A stretch of 64,000 nt of DNA from Pontederia crassipes (GCA_030549335.1 CM060193.1:57379146-57443145), one strand, 5' to 3'. Positions 47,940 through 61,399 are shown, counted from the first letter of the stretch. Numbers and translations are program-made. Notes: generated by a model from the letters alone, not told the origin.

Positions 47940-48779
47940 TTATTCTGTAGCTTACTCCGATCCAAGCTTTAATACCCAATATATCCTTAGTTATTACCGA
48001 GATAGGTTCAACCTTTTACTCTCTTTCCTTATCGTTACTTAAAATATACGATAACCAGGTTGAATACTTATTTTATGATAAAGATCTAAGGCGCCTTAGT
48101 TGAGCATCTCCAATTAGTCTTTATAACTCTTTAACTCTATTATAAAAGGTGATACCCAAGAGTTCTCAAGGATAAATTACAACCTTACAAAAAGTCTTAG
48201 AGTAAGAGTTAACTTATTACAAAGAGGTCATACATCTTGTAATGGTGATAAATCCTTAGCTCTTACTACCTTATGTGTGATAACCGTTCTATAGAGTATA
48301 TTGTACCTTCAATTATACCACGAGCTCTATGTATTGTTATAACCAAAGATATTTATCAAAGCTTAGAAAGTTATATAAGAGTACCTCATGTATAATGTTA
48401 TTGTTCTACTCTAAAACTTTGCATAATTAAAGATTAGTTATGTATAAGGGTTATTAAGAGATTAAAAAGGTTAAATACAAACGATAAAGGACTTAAGGGT
48501 ATAAGAGTATGATATATCTATGACAATAATAATTTATAATACAATAACTTAGTATGAACCGAGGGTTAACTTTAAAAGTTCATTTAAATCATATATTTGA
48601 AGGTTTAGAGTTACAATCTTAAAATGACCTCTATATTATAGTCCTTGTTAATCATTTATAAGTATAAGCTTACAAGCATTAGTATATATAACTTAGAGCT
48701 TTGAACCTTACTCTAAGCCTCTAATCCTCAAGACCTTTATCATTGATTGTAACGGTTCAACTTTAACTGTTATTAGTAA
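47940..48779. repeat. Left part of 148-bp-type satellite-like region
   Basis: AT-rich sequence rich in the words TATAACTTAGAG and CTCTAA. It ends with a recognisable unit (about 48680-48760: TTGAACCTTACTCTAAG, TTTATCATTGATTGTAACGG, TTCAAC) that is the repeat family found right of the Helitron at 52925-53400. Confidence 0.6.
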
Positions 48780-51700
48780 CTAGTGTAGATCCCGCACGAT
48801 GTGCGGGTCATATAAAAATTGTACCTCATCTTTAATTTTAAACATAGATTTTTCATTTAAAATAATAATAAATTTGAAAATAATTTAATTTTTATTAAAC
48901 TTATATATTTCTTAATTTATCTTCGATTATCTCACTCCATGATCATTTGTGATTATTTTGTTCAAAAGTTTCAATGTACAATAAATAATCAAATACAAAA
49001 TTATAAAGAAGTCATTTATATATACAAAATAACAAATACAAATTATAAAATGATAATCTTCATCTGATCATACCATTTTTTCCAATGAAACACCTTCTTA
49101 GAATATATATTTTTAAGGGTTCATTATTATTATTAAGCTAATTTTGATAGGTGATGTAAATAAAATGGGAACAATTTTAACACAGTGCATAGTCTTAATG
49201 TTCAAACTTGAAAATAAATCAAATATATGATTAATGTTTATTAACTTAATTTTAACATGCACATTTATTACTTTAATATTAAAATAATTAAAATAATGAC
49301 ATATTCAAATTTGAAACAAATCAATATGTAACATGCTTTTAGGACCTTTTAAAAAAGAACTAACTTTCAATAATATATTAATCTGCATAATTCAATAGGG
49401 AAAAACTAACTCATAATATATTAATTTGTAATAAAAGCAAGTATATATATATATATATATACATATATATATAGAGAGAGAGAGAGAGGAGAGAGAGAGA
49501 GGATTTCGAAAAATGAAAAGAGGATAAGAATGGCTATGAATTTAAGTTAGTTTGTCCAATATTTATAATGTGAGAAATGAGGACGGTTTGTAATGAGAAT
49601 TTATCTTTCCACCAAGTGGTCTATCAGTTTTTAATTTTTTTTATTAAGAATTAAATTTACATTCAAAATGATTATGAAATGAGTAATATATTTTTCATTC
49701 TCATGCTACTATAATTAGAAGAATGTTATAACAAAGGTATTTATTAATTGATAATAAAGGTATTTATTTTCTTGTATTATTTATTTGAATAGGTTTTTTT
49801 ATTTTAATATAATTATTTAGTCTTGATTATTTAGATTTAAATATTTTAATTTACTACAATTTTTAGTGTTAACTATATCTTTTATACTTTAAATATATTC
49901 ATTGGATAAATGTTCTCTATATATTCAAATATTTTTTATTTACATAAAATAACGAAAATATAAGGAAATAACTTTTTCTTTTAAAAATTTGAGTACATGC
50001 CATTTCTCGTGAGACATAATAAAAATAATAATTTAAACAGAATAAAATAAATAATTAAATATGTAAAAAATATATTGTAGTCGTTCACAAACAAAATAAC
50101 TATTGAATGTATATAAAAATTTATGACAATGTCAGATAGACAAATGAACAGGAATTTGAATTGGTCATTGCCAAATTCATGCAATCACTTGCAACATTTG
50201 AAAATTAAAAGTGATGATTAAACTCTAGATAAATATTGAACATGTAACAATTAATTTTTTAGAAACATAAATGTCTTAAGATTTGTCGTTTATAAATATC
50301 ATGATCTCAGTTTCAAACAAAAAAAATATAGACAGTCTAAATGCATTTCTACCGATACAATACATCCATTTCTGCAGACATTGTAAGTCCATATCTTTGA
50401 CATTTAACACGTGAAAGCTTGCATGCAATGTATTATTTAATACATGCATAGCTTGCATGTAGGAGTATATTTAATATTCCAAACATATTAGGGTCCCATT
50501 ATATGTATAATAGAAAGAAAATTATAAAATATGGCGCTTATGCTCAAAGAGTAAGAAAATAAATAATTAAATATACAAAAAGTTAATTGGTCTTGTATTC
50601 TAATATCATTTTCAGAATAAATAAATTTTTAATTGTTATAACTAAGAATGATAATGCCGCCAAGAGAAATTTTAGAAAATGAATTGGTATTACTGAATCG
50701 TCAAAAGCAAACATCCTATAGATTAAATTGAAAAAATTAACAATTAAATTGGTAGTAAATATTTTGTTAAAAAGAGTTCATGAATTACCTAGAGAAAAAT
50801 GAAAATTATCGCTAAAGTAATTCTATCTTAAAGAAGAAACTAAGGAATGTAGAAATGCCAAGAAAGAAAAAAAATAAGTTTATACCAAAACAAATTAAGT
50901 TTTTTTCTGGCATGAGTATTTTAGTACAGAAAAGTATCTTAAAACATAAAATAATATGAAGAGGATATAACATACCTTAGAATGGTCTTGTTTTTTTCTT
51001 TCCTTTCTTGAGTATGGAATGGTCTTGTAAAAATCATTTTTATTGGGACCATACTGGAGCTTTTCATGTCTACTACAACAAACACAAAAATGTTATTAAT
51101 ACAAAAAGTAATTATAACGTATGAAACGTACATGGTTTTGCCTTCTCACAAGTAAACTTAAATTAACGTAATTCAATTAATTCATATCACATAACCAAAC
51201 AAAAAAAAATGAACTCATCAAAACATCCACCAGGGAAAATGTTTGCTCCTTCGAAATTTTGAACCTTTTAAAGCAAACGGGTTTGGAAGACGGTGGAGCA
51301 CACAAATGAATGAGGCAGTTAATTGAGTAATTATTTACTAATTAACTGCTCACTACAACATATAATTATGATAAATAATATTTTAGTTTTAATTGATTAT
51401 TGCTTGAGGAAATGGCCGTTCAAGTACTTCTCCATGCACACGGTTATTAAATAACCATCAAATATATAGTATAACTAATCACCCACTAAATATTATGCTA
51501 GATATTTGTTTTAATAATTTAGGATTACTTTATGATATGTTTATTCAGAAATGATTAATCAAGATAATTATAATAATTTTTTTTCTTGGCCACTTGCCAA
51601 TATATTATTATTCCAAATGCCAGATTCTCATGCAAAGTATTTTCTCTGTAATATAATATACATAAAATAATAATATAATCTATATCTTCTATACTTGAGT

Positions 51701-52809
51701 AGAAGATATATGAACCAAAACAATATTATTCACATAAAAAATACTTTAGTAGATTATTATTTACATACTTGAGTAGTTATATATGAACCAAAAAAATATC
51801 GAATAGTTATTTTTGAAATCAGTTATCTAAGACCATAATTATATAAAAGTTATATAATATATTTATTTTCAAGTAGTATATATATAGTGTGATACAAGTA
51901 TAATTATTAAAATAGTTATATGTCACATGATATCCCCATAAAATTTTAGAAATTTTAGTATAATAATAATATAAAATCTATATCTAATTTTGTTTTGCAT
52001 ACGTTACTATTTTAAATAGAATATGATGTAAAAGGAGAAAATGCCATTTGACAAACAAATTACACAACTCAGGTATACCATAACTAATTAAATTATGATA
52101 TATAATTCTTAATGATAAATGAGTAATATAAAAGTTAATTGGGATTATTTCTTTATATTTAGCAACCGTACACAAACTAACTAACTTTGATCATTAATCA
52201 TTTTAGAAAGAAGTAATCACAAATTAATATGGTATGCACATGTAAATCAATATTTGAATTAATCATGATATGTTAATTGCAGGACACATGGCACTTCACA
52301 AATGTGTCAAATGTCATTCTCTCCTTAAAAGTACTCTCTCTTTAATATAATATAGATATTATCTATAGTATAGATATTATTATTTCCTTAATTCAAAAAG
52401 TAATACTATTATGAATACGCATGTTGCCAATTAAGGAAGAAAACATCATGTATAAATTAATATTATAATTAATAATAATTAATAATTTCAGAAAATAGTT
52501 GTCAATTTACTTTTTAATTTTGTTATAAATTAACTTTGTACGATATTTTTATTTATTTATTATTTTATAAATCATTTTGTCTCTGATAATATTATGTTAT
52601 TATAAATTGTAGTTACTATATATATAGTTATTTAATATATCATTTATAATAATTACTTTGTACGGTTATCACACATTCTAATTATCATATATATTATTTT
52701 ATTTAATTTTATAATACATGATATACTTGGTTAAGGACACATGGCATCATATCTTGATGTCAAATGTCATCTCCTCATGAAAAGTACTCTCTTTTTAATA
52801 TAGTATAGA
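48780..52809 (-). mobile_element. Non-autonomous Helitron, ~4.0 kb, with two candidate 5' ends
   Basis: On the minus strand the 3' end is CCCGCACATCGTGCGGG (a 7-bp stem, 3-nt loop at 48807-48791), then a 7-nt spacer, CTAG, and host T at 48779. The 5' end is TCTATACTATATTAAAAAGA at 52809, preceded by host A. This is the A|TC...CTAG|T rule with a 3' hairpin. A second 5'-like end, TCTATATTATATTAAAGAGA, lies at 52356, also after A, and both are followed by GTACTTTT-AGGAGA-TGACATTTGACA. The interior is AT-rich with no Rep/helicase reading frame. It is inserted in the 148-bp repeat region. Confidence 0.85.
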
Positions 52810-52924
52810 TACTCTGTCTTATTGATCTTGAATTTAAAGGTGATAAACTTTATTAGCTAAGTAAAATAGAATCCATAAATCTTTCACTAATTAGAGTTAA
52901 ATTATCCTAAGAGGTAATATCATT

Positions 52925-53400
52925 AATTGTAACTGTTCAACTTCGGTTGGAAAGAGAGTTAAAGTTCAAAGGATCTATCACCTCTTAGGATATCCAAAAG
53001 TTGTAATAAGTATTTATAACTTAGAACTTTGAACCTTACTCTAAGACTCTAATCCCCAAGAGCTTTATCATTGATTGTAACGGTTCAACTTCGATTTGCA
53101 ATAGAGATAAAGTTCTAAGGATCTATCACCTCTTAGGATACCCAAAGGTTGTAATAAGTATCTATAACTTAGAGCTTTAAACCTTACTCTAAAACTCTAA
53201 TCCCCAAGAGCTTTATCATTGATTGTAACGGTTCAACTTCAGTTGGAAAGAGAGTTGAAGTTCTAAGGATCTATCATCTCTTAGGATACCCAAATGTTGT
53301 AATAAGTATCTATAACTTAGAGCTTTGAACCTTACTCTAAGACTCTAATATACAAGAGCTTTATCATTGATTGTAACGGTTCAACTTCGGTTGGAAATAG
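52925..53400 (+). repeat. 148-bp tandem repeat, ~3.2 copies
   Basis: TTGTAACGGTTCAACTTCGG-type starts at 52925, 53073, 53221 and 53369 give an exact 148-bp period. Units contain AAGGATCTATCACCTCTTAG, TATCTATAACTTAGAGCTTT, CTTACTCTAAGACTCTAAT and CCCCAAGAGCTTTATCATTG. Copies differ at few positions. Confidence 0.92.
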
Positions 53401-54360
53401 ATAAATATAGGTTATAGATATTTATGGTATATTATCATAATTATTATTAAAGTTTAATACTTATGGTATCACCATTGGGTAGATACTTATATTTTAGCAT
53501 TAAAACTATGAGGTAACTATTTAATCTTAGAGTAAGGATTTGTTACAACTAGGGATGTACATACTATAAGGTTAAGAGTAATATTTCCATGTTGAGTATC
53601 TATAATTAGAGTAAGATAGATATTATTTTCCTTCACACAAACAAGAAGAGATCACAAAAGGTAATCTGACATATGGGGCGATAATGGAAAGGTGTGTTAT
53701 TATGAGTGGACGGCATATAAAAAGTGAATTTTTAGATTCATCAGTGAGGGTCATCCGCGATTATAATAGGTTTGGTGATAATCATAACATGTATAGATAA
53801 TAGAGTATTTATTCTCTATCATCGCCCATATGTCAATTATAATGTAGATACTTATAATTATCCCCAAATGTAAACTACCCAAAGGTATAACGATAGATCA
53901 ATACCTTACTCTAACTTCAACTTAATTATCTAGAGACCTTTGGGTATTATAATATTTAAATAGGATCTTAAACTGATATACTTATTAAATTCATATAATT
54001 ACCTTAGAGTAATAACATATATCCTATAACCATCCCATTTCCAACTATCAAAGTTCAAAGCTCTATAAGGTTAAATGATATTATAAGTAGTCTTATTATA
54101 AAGTTTATAATGATATTGGAGGATTACTAACTGTACTATTAATATTTTAGTATAAAGTTACTATAATATATTGTATAATAAGATTATAATGATATAGACT
54201 ATAGTATATTATAACTAAGTTAGAGCTATAGGTTTAATATCTATTACCTAAACTTTATCAAACATACGGAGTAAGGCTATTATATATGTGATACCCAATT
54301 GTCAAATATTACACCTAACCTTAATCACCAACATACTTACTAATATCCTTCACCAATGTA
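53401..54360. other. AT-rich spacer within satellite region
   Basis: No gene. It is rich in words reminiscent of the 148-bp unit (AGTATCTATAAT, CTTAGAGTAA) but not in register. Confidence 0.5.
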
Positions 54361-54537
54361 TAATAAGTATCTATAACTTAGAGCTTTGAACCTTACTCTA
54401 ATACTCTAATCCCCAAGAGCTTTATCATTGATTGTAACGGTTCAACTTCGGTATGCAATAGAGTTAAAGTTCTAAGGATCTATCACCTCTTAGGATACCC
54501 AAAGGTTGTCATAGGTATCTATAACTTAGAGCTTTGA
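54361..54537 (+). repeat. Further 148-bp unit, single copy
   Basis: TAATAAGTATCTATAACTTA through GATTGTAACGGTTCAACTTC to AACTTAGAGCTTTGAACC: one unit plus a bit, cut by the GC-rich islet at 54538. Confidence 0.85.
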
Positions 54538-54680
54538 ACCCGCCAAATGCCATCGTCCTAGAATCACCACCGCCGGTGATTCTCCAATACCGACGACGTC
54601 CGGCGACCATCTTGGACCTGAGGATCAAATGGGGCGAGCCACTTTGGCCCTAGGACGGTATCGTCCCAAAATGCGCCATG
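54538..54680. other. GC-rich islet inside satellite DNA
   Basis: About 140 bp with far higher GC than its surroundings. It is bounded by roughly inverted words (CCATCGTCCTAG and CTAGGACGGTATCG) and contains the hairpin GAATCACC-ACCGCC-GGTGATTC. It is a small insertion of unknown origin. Confidence 0.5.
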
Positions 54681-54734
54681 GCTATGATAAGGTATCATAG
54701 GATCTATAACTCTAATCATAGTTAACTAATACAT

Positions 54735-54915
54735 ATTATCTCTATTGCAAACCGAAGTTGAACTGTTACAATCAATGATAAAGCTCTTGGGGATTAGAGT
54801 CTTAGAGTAAGGTTCAAAACTCTAAGTTATAGATACTATTTACAACCTTTGGGTATCCTAAGAGGTCATAGATCCTTAGAACTTTAACTCTATTGCAAAC
54901 CGAAGTTGAACCGTT
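54735..54915 (-). repeat. 148-bp repeat in inverted orientation
   Basis: CTCTATTGCAAACCGAAGTT, GAACTGTTACAATCAATGAT and AAAGCTCTTGGGGATTAGAG: the reverse complement of the unit at 52925, slightly more than one copy, ending at GAACCGTTG. Confidence 0.88.
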
Positions 54916-54946
54916 GGTATATTAACTTTTAACTATATTATCATAT

Positions 54947-57861
54947 GAATATGTATGTGCCTTCTATATGAATATGGAAGTATTTATTATGTATACAACT
55001 AAATATTTTATACTATTAGTTGTCACTTTGAATTGATTAATTGATAATACATAAATTATGAGTTATTAGCTTACTAAGTTATTACTTACTCATGTTGTTG
55101 TTTTATATTAATTTCATATCACTAGGGCTTGGGGGATCGTCAAGTGGCTAGTTTAGTAGGGTGTGGATATCTTTTGCTATCTAGGTACTGAGGAGTGATG
55201 TATTTCGTTGTGTGTAATAGATAAAACACTTGTATCTCCCATATTCTTCAACACTATTGATATATTAAGAGTTTGATATGTATTATATACTTCAAAGTAA
55301 TTTGTATATTATAAAAGAAAGTTCAAAGCTCTATAGATCAATATTATATTACATATTTGTCATTCACTTCGGTTGAACCATTGACTTTTCAACCGGGGTC
55401 AACTCAGAGATTACCTTAGTATAGAGATAAAGCATGGCGGTTAATTTACAGGATTAGAGCTTGAATATATCAGAGTTAAAGTTATAGATATAATAACTGA
55501 TGCATAAGTAGGTGTTTAGGATCTATAACTTGGAACTTTAATTCATAGTTGAACAATGATAAATCTATTGGGGATAAGGTTAAAGTATTTTTAGTTCATA
55601 TCATTGATTGTAATAGATCTTTAGAGATTATAATTAAAGTACAATCAATGTAAGGATAATATATCTTATATCGAAATAACTGAAGTGAATATGTATGTGC
55701 CTTCTATATGAATATGGAAGTATTTATTATGTATACAACTAAATATTTTATACTATTAGTTGTCACTTTGAATTGATTAATTGATAATACATAAATTATG
55801 AGTTATTAGCTTACTAAGTTATTACTTACTCACGTTGTTGTTTTATATTTTTTTCATATCACTAGGACTTGGGGGATCGTCAAGTGGCTAGTTTAGTAGG
55901 GTGTGGATATCTTTTGCTATCTAGGTACTGAGGAGTGATGTATTTCATTGTGTGTAATAGATAAAACACTTGTATCTCTCGTATTCTTCAACACTATTGA
56001 TATATTAAGAGTTTGATATGTATTATATACTTCAAAGTAATTTGTATATTATAAAAGAAAGTTCAAAGCTCTATAGATCAATATTAGATTACATATTTGT
56101 CATTCAACTTCGGTTGAACCATTGACTTTTCAACCGGAGTCAACTCAGAGATTACCTTAGTATAGAGATAAAGCATGGCGGTTAATTTACAGGATTAGAG
56201 CTTGAATATATCAGAGTTAAAGTTATAGATATAATAACTGATGCATAAGTAGGTGTTTAGGATCTATAACTTGGAACTTTAATTCATAGTTGAACAATGA
56301 TAAATCTATTGGGGATAAGGTTAAAGTATTTTTAGTTCATATCATTGATTGTAATAGATCTTTAGAGATTATAATTAAAGTACAATCAATGTAAGGATAA
56401 TATATCTTATATCGAAATAACTGAAGTGAATATGTATGTGCCTTCTATATGAATATGGAAGTATTTATTATGTATACAACTAAATATTTTATACTATTAG
56501 TTGTCACTTTGAATTGATTAATTGATAATACATAAATTATGAGTTATTAGCTTACTAAGTTATTACTTACTCACGTTGTTGTTTTATATTTTTTTCATAT
56601 CACTAGGACTTGGGGGATCGACAAGTGGCTAGTTTAGTAGGGTGTGGATATCTTTTGCTATCTAGGTACTGAGGAGTGATGTATTTCGTTGTGTGTAATA
56701 GATAAAACACTTGTATCTCTCGTATTCTTCAACACTATTGATATATTAAGAGTTTGATATGTATTATATACTTCAAAGTAATTTGTATATTATAAAAGAA
56801 AGTTCAAAGCTCTATAGATCAATATTAGATTACATATTTGTCATTCAACTTCGGTTGAACCATTGACTTTTCAACCGGAGTCAACTCAGAGATTACCTTA
56901 GTATAGAGATAAAGCATGGCGGTTAATTTACAGGATTAGAGCTTGAATATATCAGAGTTAAAGTTATAGATATAATAACTGATGCATAAGTAGGTGTTTA
57001 GGATCTATAACTTGGAACTTTAATTCATAGTTGAACAATGATAAATCTATTGGGGATAAGGTTAAAGTATTTTTAGTTCATATCATTGATTGTAATAGAT
57101 CTTTAGAGATTATAATTAAAGTACAATCAATGTAAGGATAATATATCTTATATCGAAATAATTGAAGTGAATATGTATGTGCCTTCTATATGAATATGGA
57201 AGTATTTATTATGTATACAACTAAATATTTTATACTATTAGTTGTCACTTTGAATTGATTAATTGATAATACATAAATTATGAGTTATTAGCTTACTAAG
57301 TTATTACTTACTCATGTTGTTGTTTTATATTTTTTTCATATCACTAGGACTTGGGGGATCGACAAGTGGCTAGTTTAGTAGGGTGTGGATATCTTTTGCT
57401 ATCTAGGTACTGAGGAGTGATGTATTTCGTTGTGTGTAATAGATAAAACACTTGTATCTCTCGTATTCTTCAACACTATTGATATATTAAGAGTTTGATA
57501 TGTATTATATACTTCAAAGTAATTTGTATATTATAAAAGAAAGTTCAAAGCTCTATAGATCAATATTAGATTACATATTTGTCATTCAACTTCGGTTGAA
57601 CCATTGACTTTTCAACCGGGGTCAACTCAGAGATTACCTTAGTATAGAGATAAAGCATGGAGGTTAATTTACAGGATTAGAGCTTGAATAGATCAGAGTT
57701 AAAGTTATAGATATAATAACTAAGGCATAAGTAGGTGATTAGGATCTATAACTTGGAACTTTAATTCATAGTTGAACAATGATAAATCTATTGGGGATAA
57801 GGTTAAAGTATTTTTAGTTCATATCATTGATTGTAATAGATCCTTAGAGATTATAATTAAA
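54947..57861 (+). repeat. 741-bp tandem array, three full copies plus one partial
   Basis: Units start at GAATATGTATGTGCC: 54947-55686 (740 bp), 55687-56427 (741), 56428-57168 (741) and 57169-57861 (lacking about the last 47 bp). Copies are almost identical, with only scattered single-base differences, so the expansion is recent. Each unit holds GACTTGGGGGATCG, GTGGATATCTTTTGCTATCT, AACTTCGGTTGAACCATTGA and a TCTATAACTTGGAACTTT word related to the 148-bp family. There is no long ORF. Confidence 0.96.
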
Positions 57862-58014
57862 GAACCAAATCATTTTTATAGAACTTACAACCTCTGACAG
57901 TATATTTAGAAATAAGGTCTTGGGGTTGAACCGTTACTTAGTGTTATAAACTCATAGTGAATGTTATAAACTCTGCAAACTAATAACCTGATAAATCATT
58001 TTTAGAGGATCAGA
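57862..58014. other. Spacer between the 741-bp array and gypsy LTR
   Basis: AT-rich, with no recognised feature. Confidence 0.5.
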
Positions 58015-61000
58015 TGTAGCGCCCCGAGGGACGACATATATGTGATTCTTCACCTCTACTTTGACTCTTTGACCTCTTTACACGACTGATTCGTTGACTG
58101 GATGGTCAACACGAAAGGAATGTGAAGTGAAAGAATAAATGAATATAATATTACAGTGGAAGGCATAAAGAAAGAGAATAGCGTAGCGGAAGACTATACG
58201 ATAAGAGGAATACGACTGAAATCAAAGCAAATGCGGAAGCTGAATATATCAAAGGTTTACTAGCCTTCATAAGAGGCAACAATACATGAACCACATGTGC
58301 CCAAAATGTGTCCCAAAATACATCTAAAAATGTGCCTTAGTATGAGCAAACAACCTCATTACTAAGCACAATGCGGGAAGCAAAAATGTATACTCGTCCG
58401 CCCAAAAAGGTAGTGGCTCATGAATGCAAGGCTAGTGTAGATAAAATAACGACTCCGGTCCATAAGGACACGGTAGGACCTATCACCATACACGACCCAA
58501 CACATACAACGATAATACAAATAACTACGACTCCTCTCCATAAGGACCATATACAGTAACACGCCACCCCGTTGAGACCTCCGTACGCGCAGCACCACCT
58601 CACATCTAATCATCATGCACCTGTGGGGATCACACAGGGGAGCAAGCTCAACCGTTAGCATAAAGCTAAGTGCGGGTTCATATAAAGTATAAATCAATTC
58701 TATCCAAACATAGCATGAAATAGAAGAGATAATCAATGAAAAAGTAGAATCAAGTCATCATGGATAGAACTCATCAGTCATGGCATGGATAGAGAGCATA
58801 GTAACAATGTCATGTTTGAATATCATAATCAATAAAGAAAAGAACACATTTCCATATTCAATTACCATGCTTAACTTTCATACATTTACACTTGCTTCAT
58901 GCTTTCCTTTTAATTTCATTCATCTTTCATGCATTCATAGCTTTACATCTTTACATCTTTTCATCTTTTGAAGAGCTCTTCATCTTTAGAGGGAATATCA
59001 TTGCATGAAACTGATGATACAACTATCTAAACATCATATGCACGTGGGGGATCAGTGCCACGATGAACCCCGTCGGGTTAGGATGACCTCGCCACCGGCG
59101 AAACGAACCATCCGTGGGAGAAACTCCCACCTAGATAGAGCAAATGGTAACCCATGAGGGGGGCCTATTACGAGGCAAGAACATCATCCCTCATCGTACC
59201 TGTGCCTGTCTTTCGATTTATCGATCAAGGCAAATGCAAGTCTTCATCTTTCGATGGATCTTTGTTTGTTTAGAGAATCCCTTGGATGGAAGTCTATTGA
59301 GAAGAATCAGGTTTAAGATGTAAAGATCATGATCCATTTCACACGACGGATGCACAAAAGTCACGGATCATCTGTCGAAAATATTTCGGTCGACCGAAGG
59401 AGTGCGATCGCCGCTTTTCATCATTCTTATTCATCATGTCATAGTTCATAATCATTCATCTTCATGTTCATGAGGGTCATCATTATTTCGAAATCATGGT
59501 CATATTCATGGATCGCAAAGTGCGAGAAAAACATCGTTATCGTCCTTAGTCTAATTTGGCATAATCATACTTTGTTAAATTCCGTGAGGAGAAATCAATG
59601 GTCAAGTTCAGTGAAAGGCATGGTTTCATAAAGAATCAGAGAGAACAATATTCGTAGGATTAACATGAAATTAGATCAAGGGTGTCTTGTTAAATCAAAA
59701 GTCGGAGAAATCGTAAATATAGAAATCAGCCAGAACCCGGGCCGAGTAAAGGAAACCCGGGCCGAGTTGGCCTTAGTCAAGCTCGATTTGTCAGGATGAC
59801 GACCGAGAGGAAAACCCGGGCCGAGTCGGCTTTGATCAAGCTCGGCCTGTCGGGGTGAAGACCGAGAGGAAAACCCGGACTGGGCACAGTTTAGACTCGG
59901 GCCGAGTTGAGAAGACGATCGAGTCAGGAGAATCGATTCTCTTGATCGTCTTCTCCACGAGAAAACCCGGGCCGAGTGTGACCCGGTCCGGGCACCTGGT
60001 TCACCTCGAGCTTGAGCTCGACGTCCATGGCGGACCCGGGCCGTGCTTGGGGTAACCCGGTGCGGCCAGACCGAGCTCGGGCCGAGTTCTGAGGAACCCG
60101 GGCCAGGTCCGATCGAATCGTAAAAATAGGTTTCGCTATTCATCTTTTCCGATGATCGCCGGAAGTTTACAATAGAACTAGTTACATCATAGGCACACAT
60201 TCATGAAATAGAAAACGTCTAAGGTCTAATACACAGCAACCACAAACCTAAGCATGCATCTAACAATAAACTACAACTATGATAGTTCATACATTCATAT
60301 CATCTCGGATCAGATCGTTCATGCATATAATCGTTCTATTTTCACACATTTACGTCCTTGCATAATCAGTTCAGTCATACATATCATCATGGCAGACATA
60401 TCATCTTAACATACTAGGGAGCATGAAACATTCGCATTCGCGGATCAGTTCAAGGGGGTTTAATCAGGCATGCGTTGTTCGTTTAGAATCCGATTTATGA
60501 AAAAGATCCCGAAGTCCACACACTTTGAAGCCTAAGGAGTTGAGGTTCATCCTAAAGTCGTTCGTGTCCTACCCTGCCCTTCCCATCGTCGGAGCTGGCC
60601 GTCGACGTCCTTCCGTGCTCTCTGTTCGCGCACATCGGGAAAAGAGGGAACGGCCGAGTGAGAATGAGAAGATCAGAGTCATACGAACGACAAGAAGATA
60701 GGGGCGTTTTCTCACCGCTTAAGGCTGCTGCTGTCCGCCTGCATCGGAGCTGACCTCCGACGTTGTCCGTGCTCGCCGCTGTCTGTTCGTCGGAGAGAAA
60801 AGAGGATGAGTGAGAAATGAGGTCCGAATGGTGAGAACAGAGGGAAAACAAAGAGATGGAGTAGAGGTCAGGCCCTTATAGTGTCGATGTTCCTCTCCGA
60901 GTGTTACGTTGCTCTCGCCGGAGATGTTTGCCGACGTCGCCTACTCATCGCCCACTGTTCGTGCACCGGAGAAGAGAACGAAAAATGAGTGAGGACAGCA

Positions 61001-61381
61001 CTTCGGCTAGGAGAAAATGGAGCAGCAGAGGGGAGAAAGAAGAGCCCAGGGCGCCCCTTTTATAGAGAGATGGAAAGAGGCCGGCCGTCGTTCCTCCCAC
61101 CGAAATCCGGCGGTAGGATTGCTGCGCCATGTGTCCGTCGTGGAGCTGCGAAGTCAGCTCGGCCATTGGGGCTCGGCTGTGCGGGAGAGAGAGACACAGA
61201 GAGAGAGGCTTGGGAAGAGAATGAGTGGAGAGAGAGTGTGTGCTGCAGCAGTACACGACGAGGAAGAAGGTTAGAAGGGGAAACAGGTAAATAGAAAAGG
61301 ACAAAGCTTGGAGAAAAGGGGAAAGTTGGCTTACGTTTTCATCATTGTCTTCTTTTTTTGTACTCTTACCGTGTTGTTACA
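58015..61381 (-). repeat. 3' LTR of the gypsy element, 3367 bp
   Basis: On the minus strand it begins TGTAACAACACGG and ends GGGGCGCTACA. A TATA-like CTATAAAAGGGGCGCCC is near 61050. The motif cluster ACCCGGGCCGAGT lies at 59735-60120. The LTR is long for the group and matches the two solo LTRs in end sequence. Confidence 0.85.
59735..60120. repeat. ACCCGGGCCGAGT motif cluster in gypsy LTR
   Basis: About eleven near-copies (ACCCGGGCCGAGT, CTCGGGCCGAGT, ACCCGGTCCGGGC) at irregular spacing, as in the solo LTR at 40778-41190. Confidence 0.85.
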
Positions 61382-61399
61382 TTATAATATCCATAGAAA

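Noticed and set aside
54947-57861. 741-bp array as multiple retrotransposon LTRs
   Set aside because: Units are head-to-tail without internal regions, target duplications or TG...CA ends at the unit borders.
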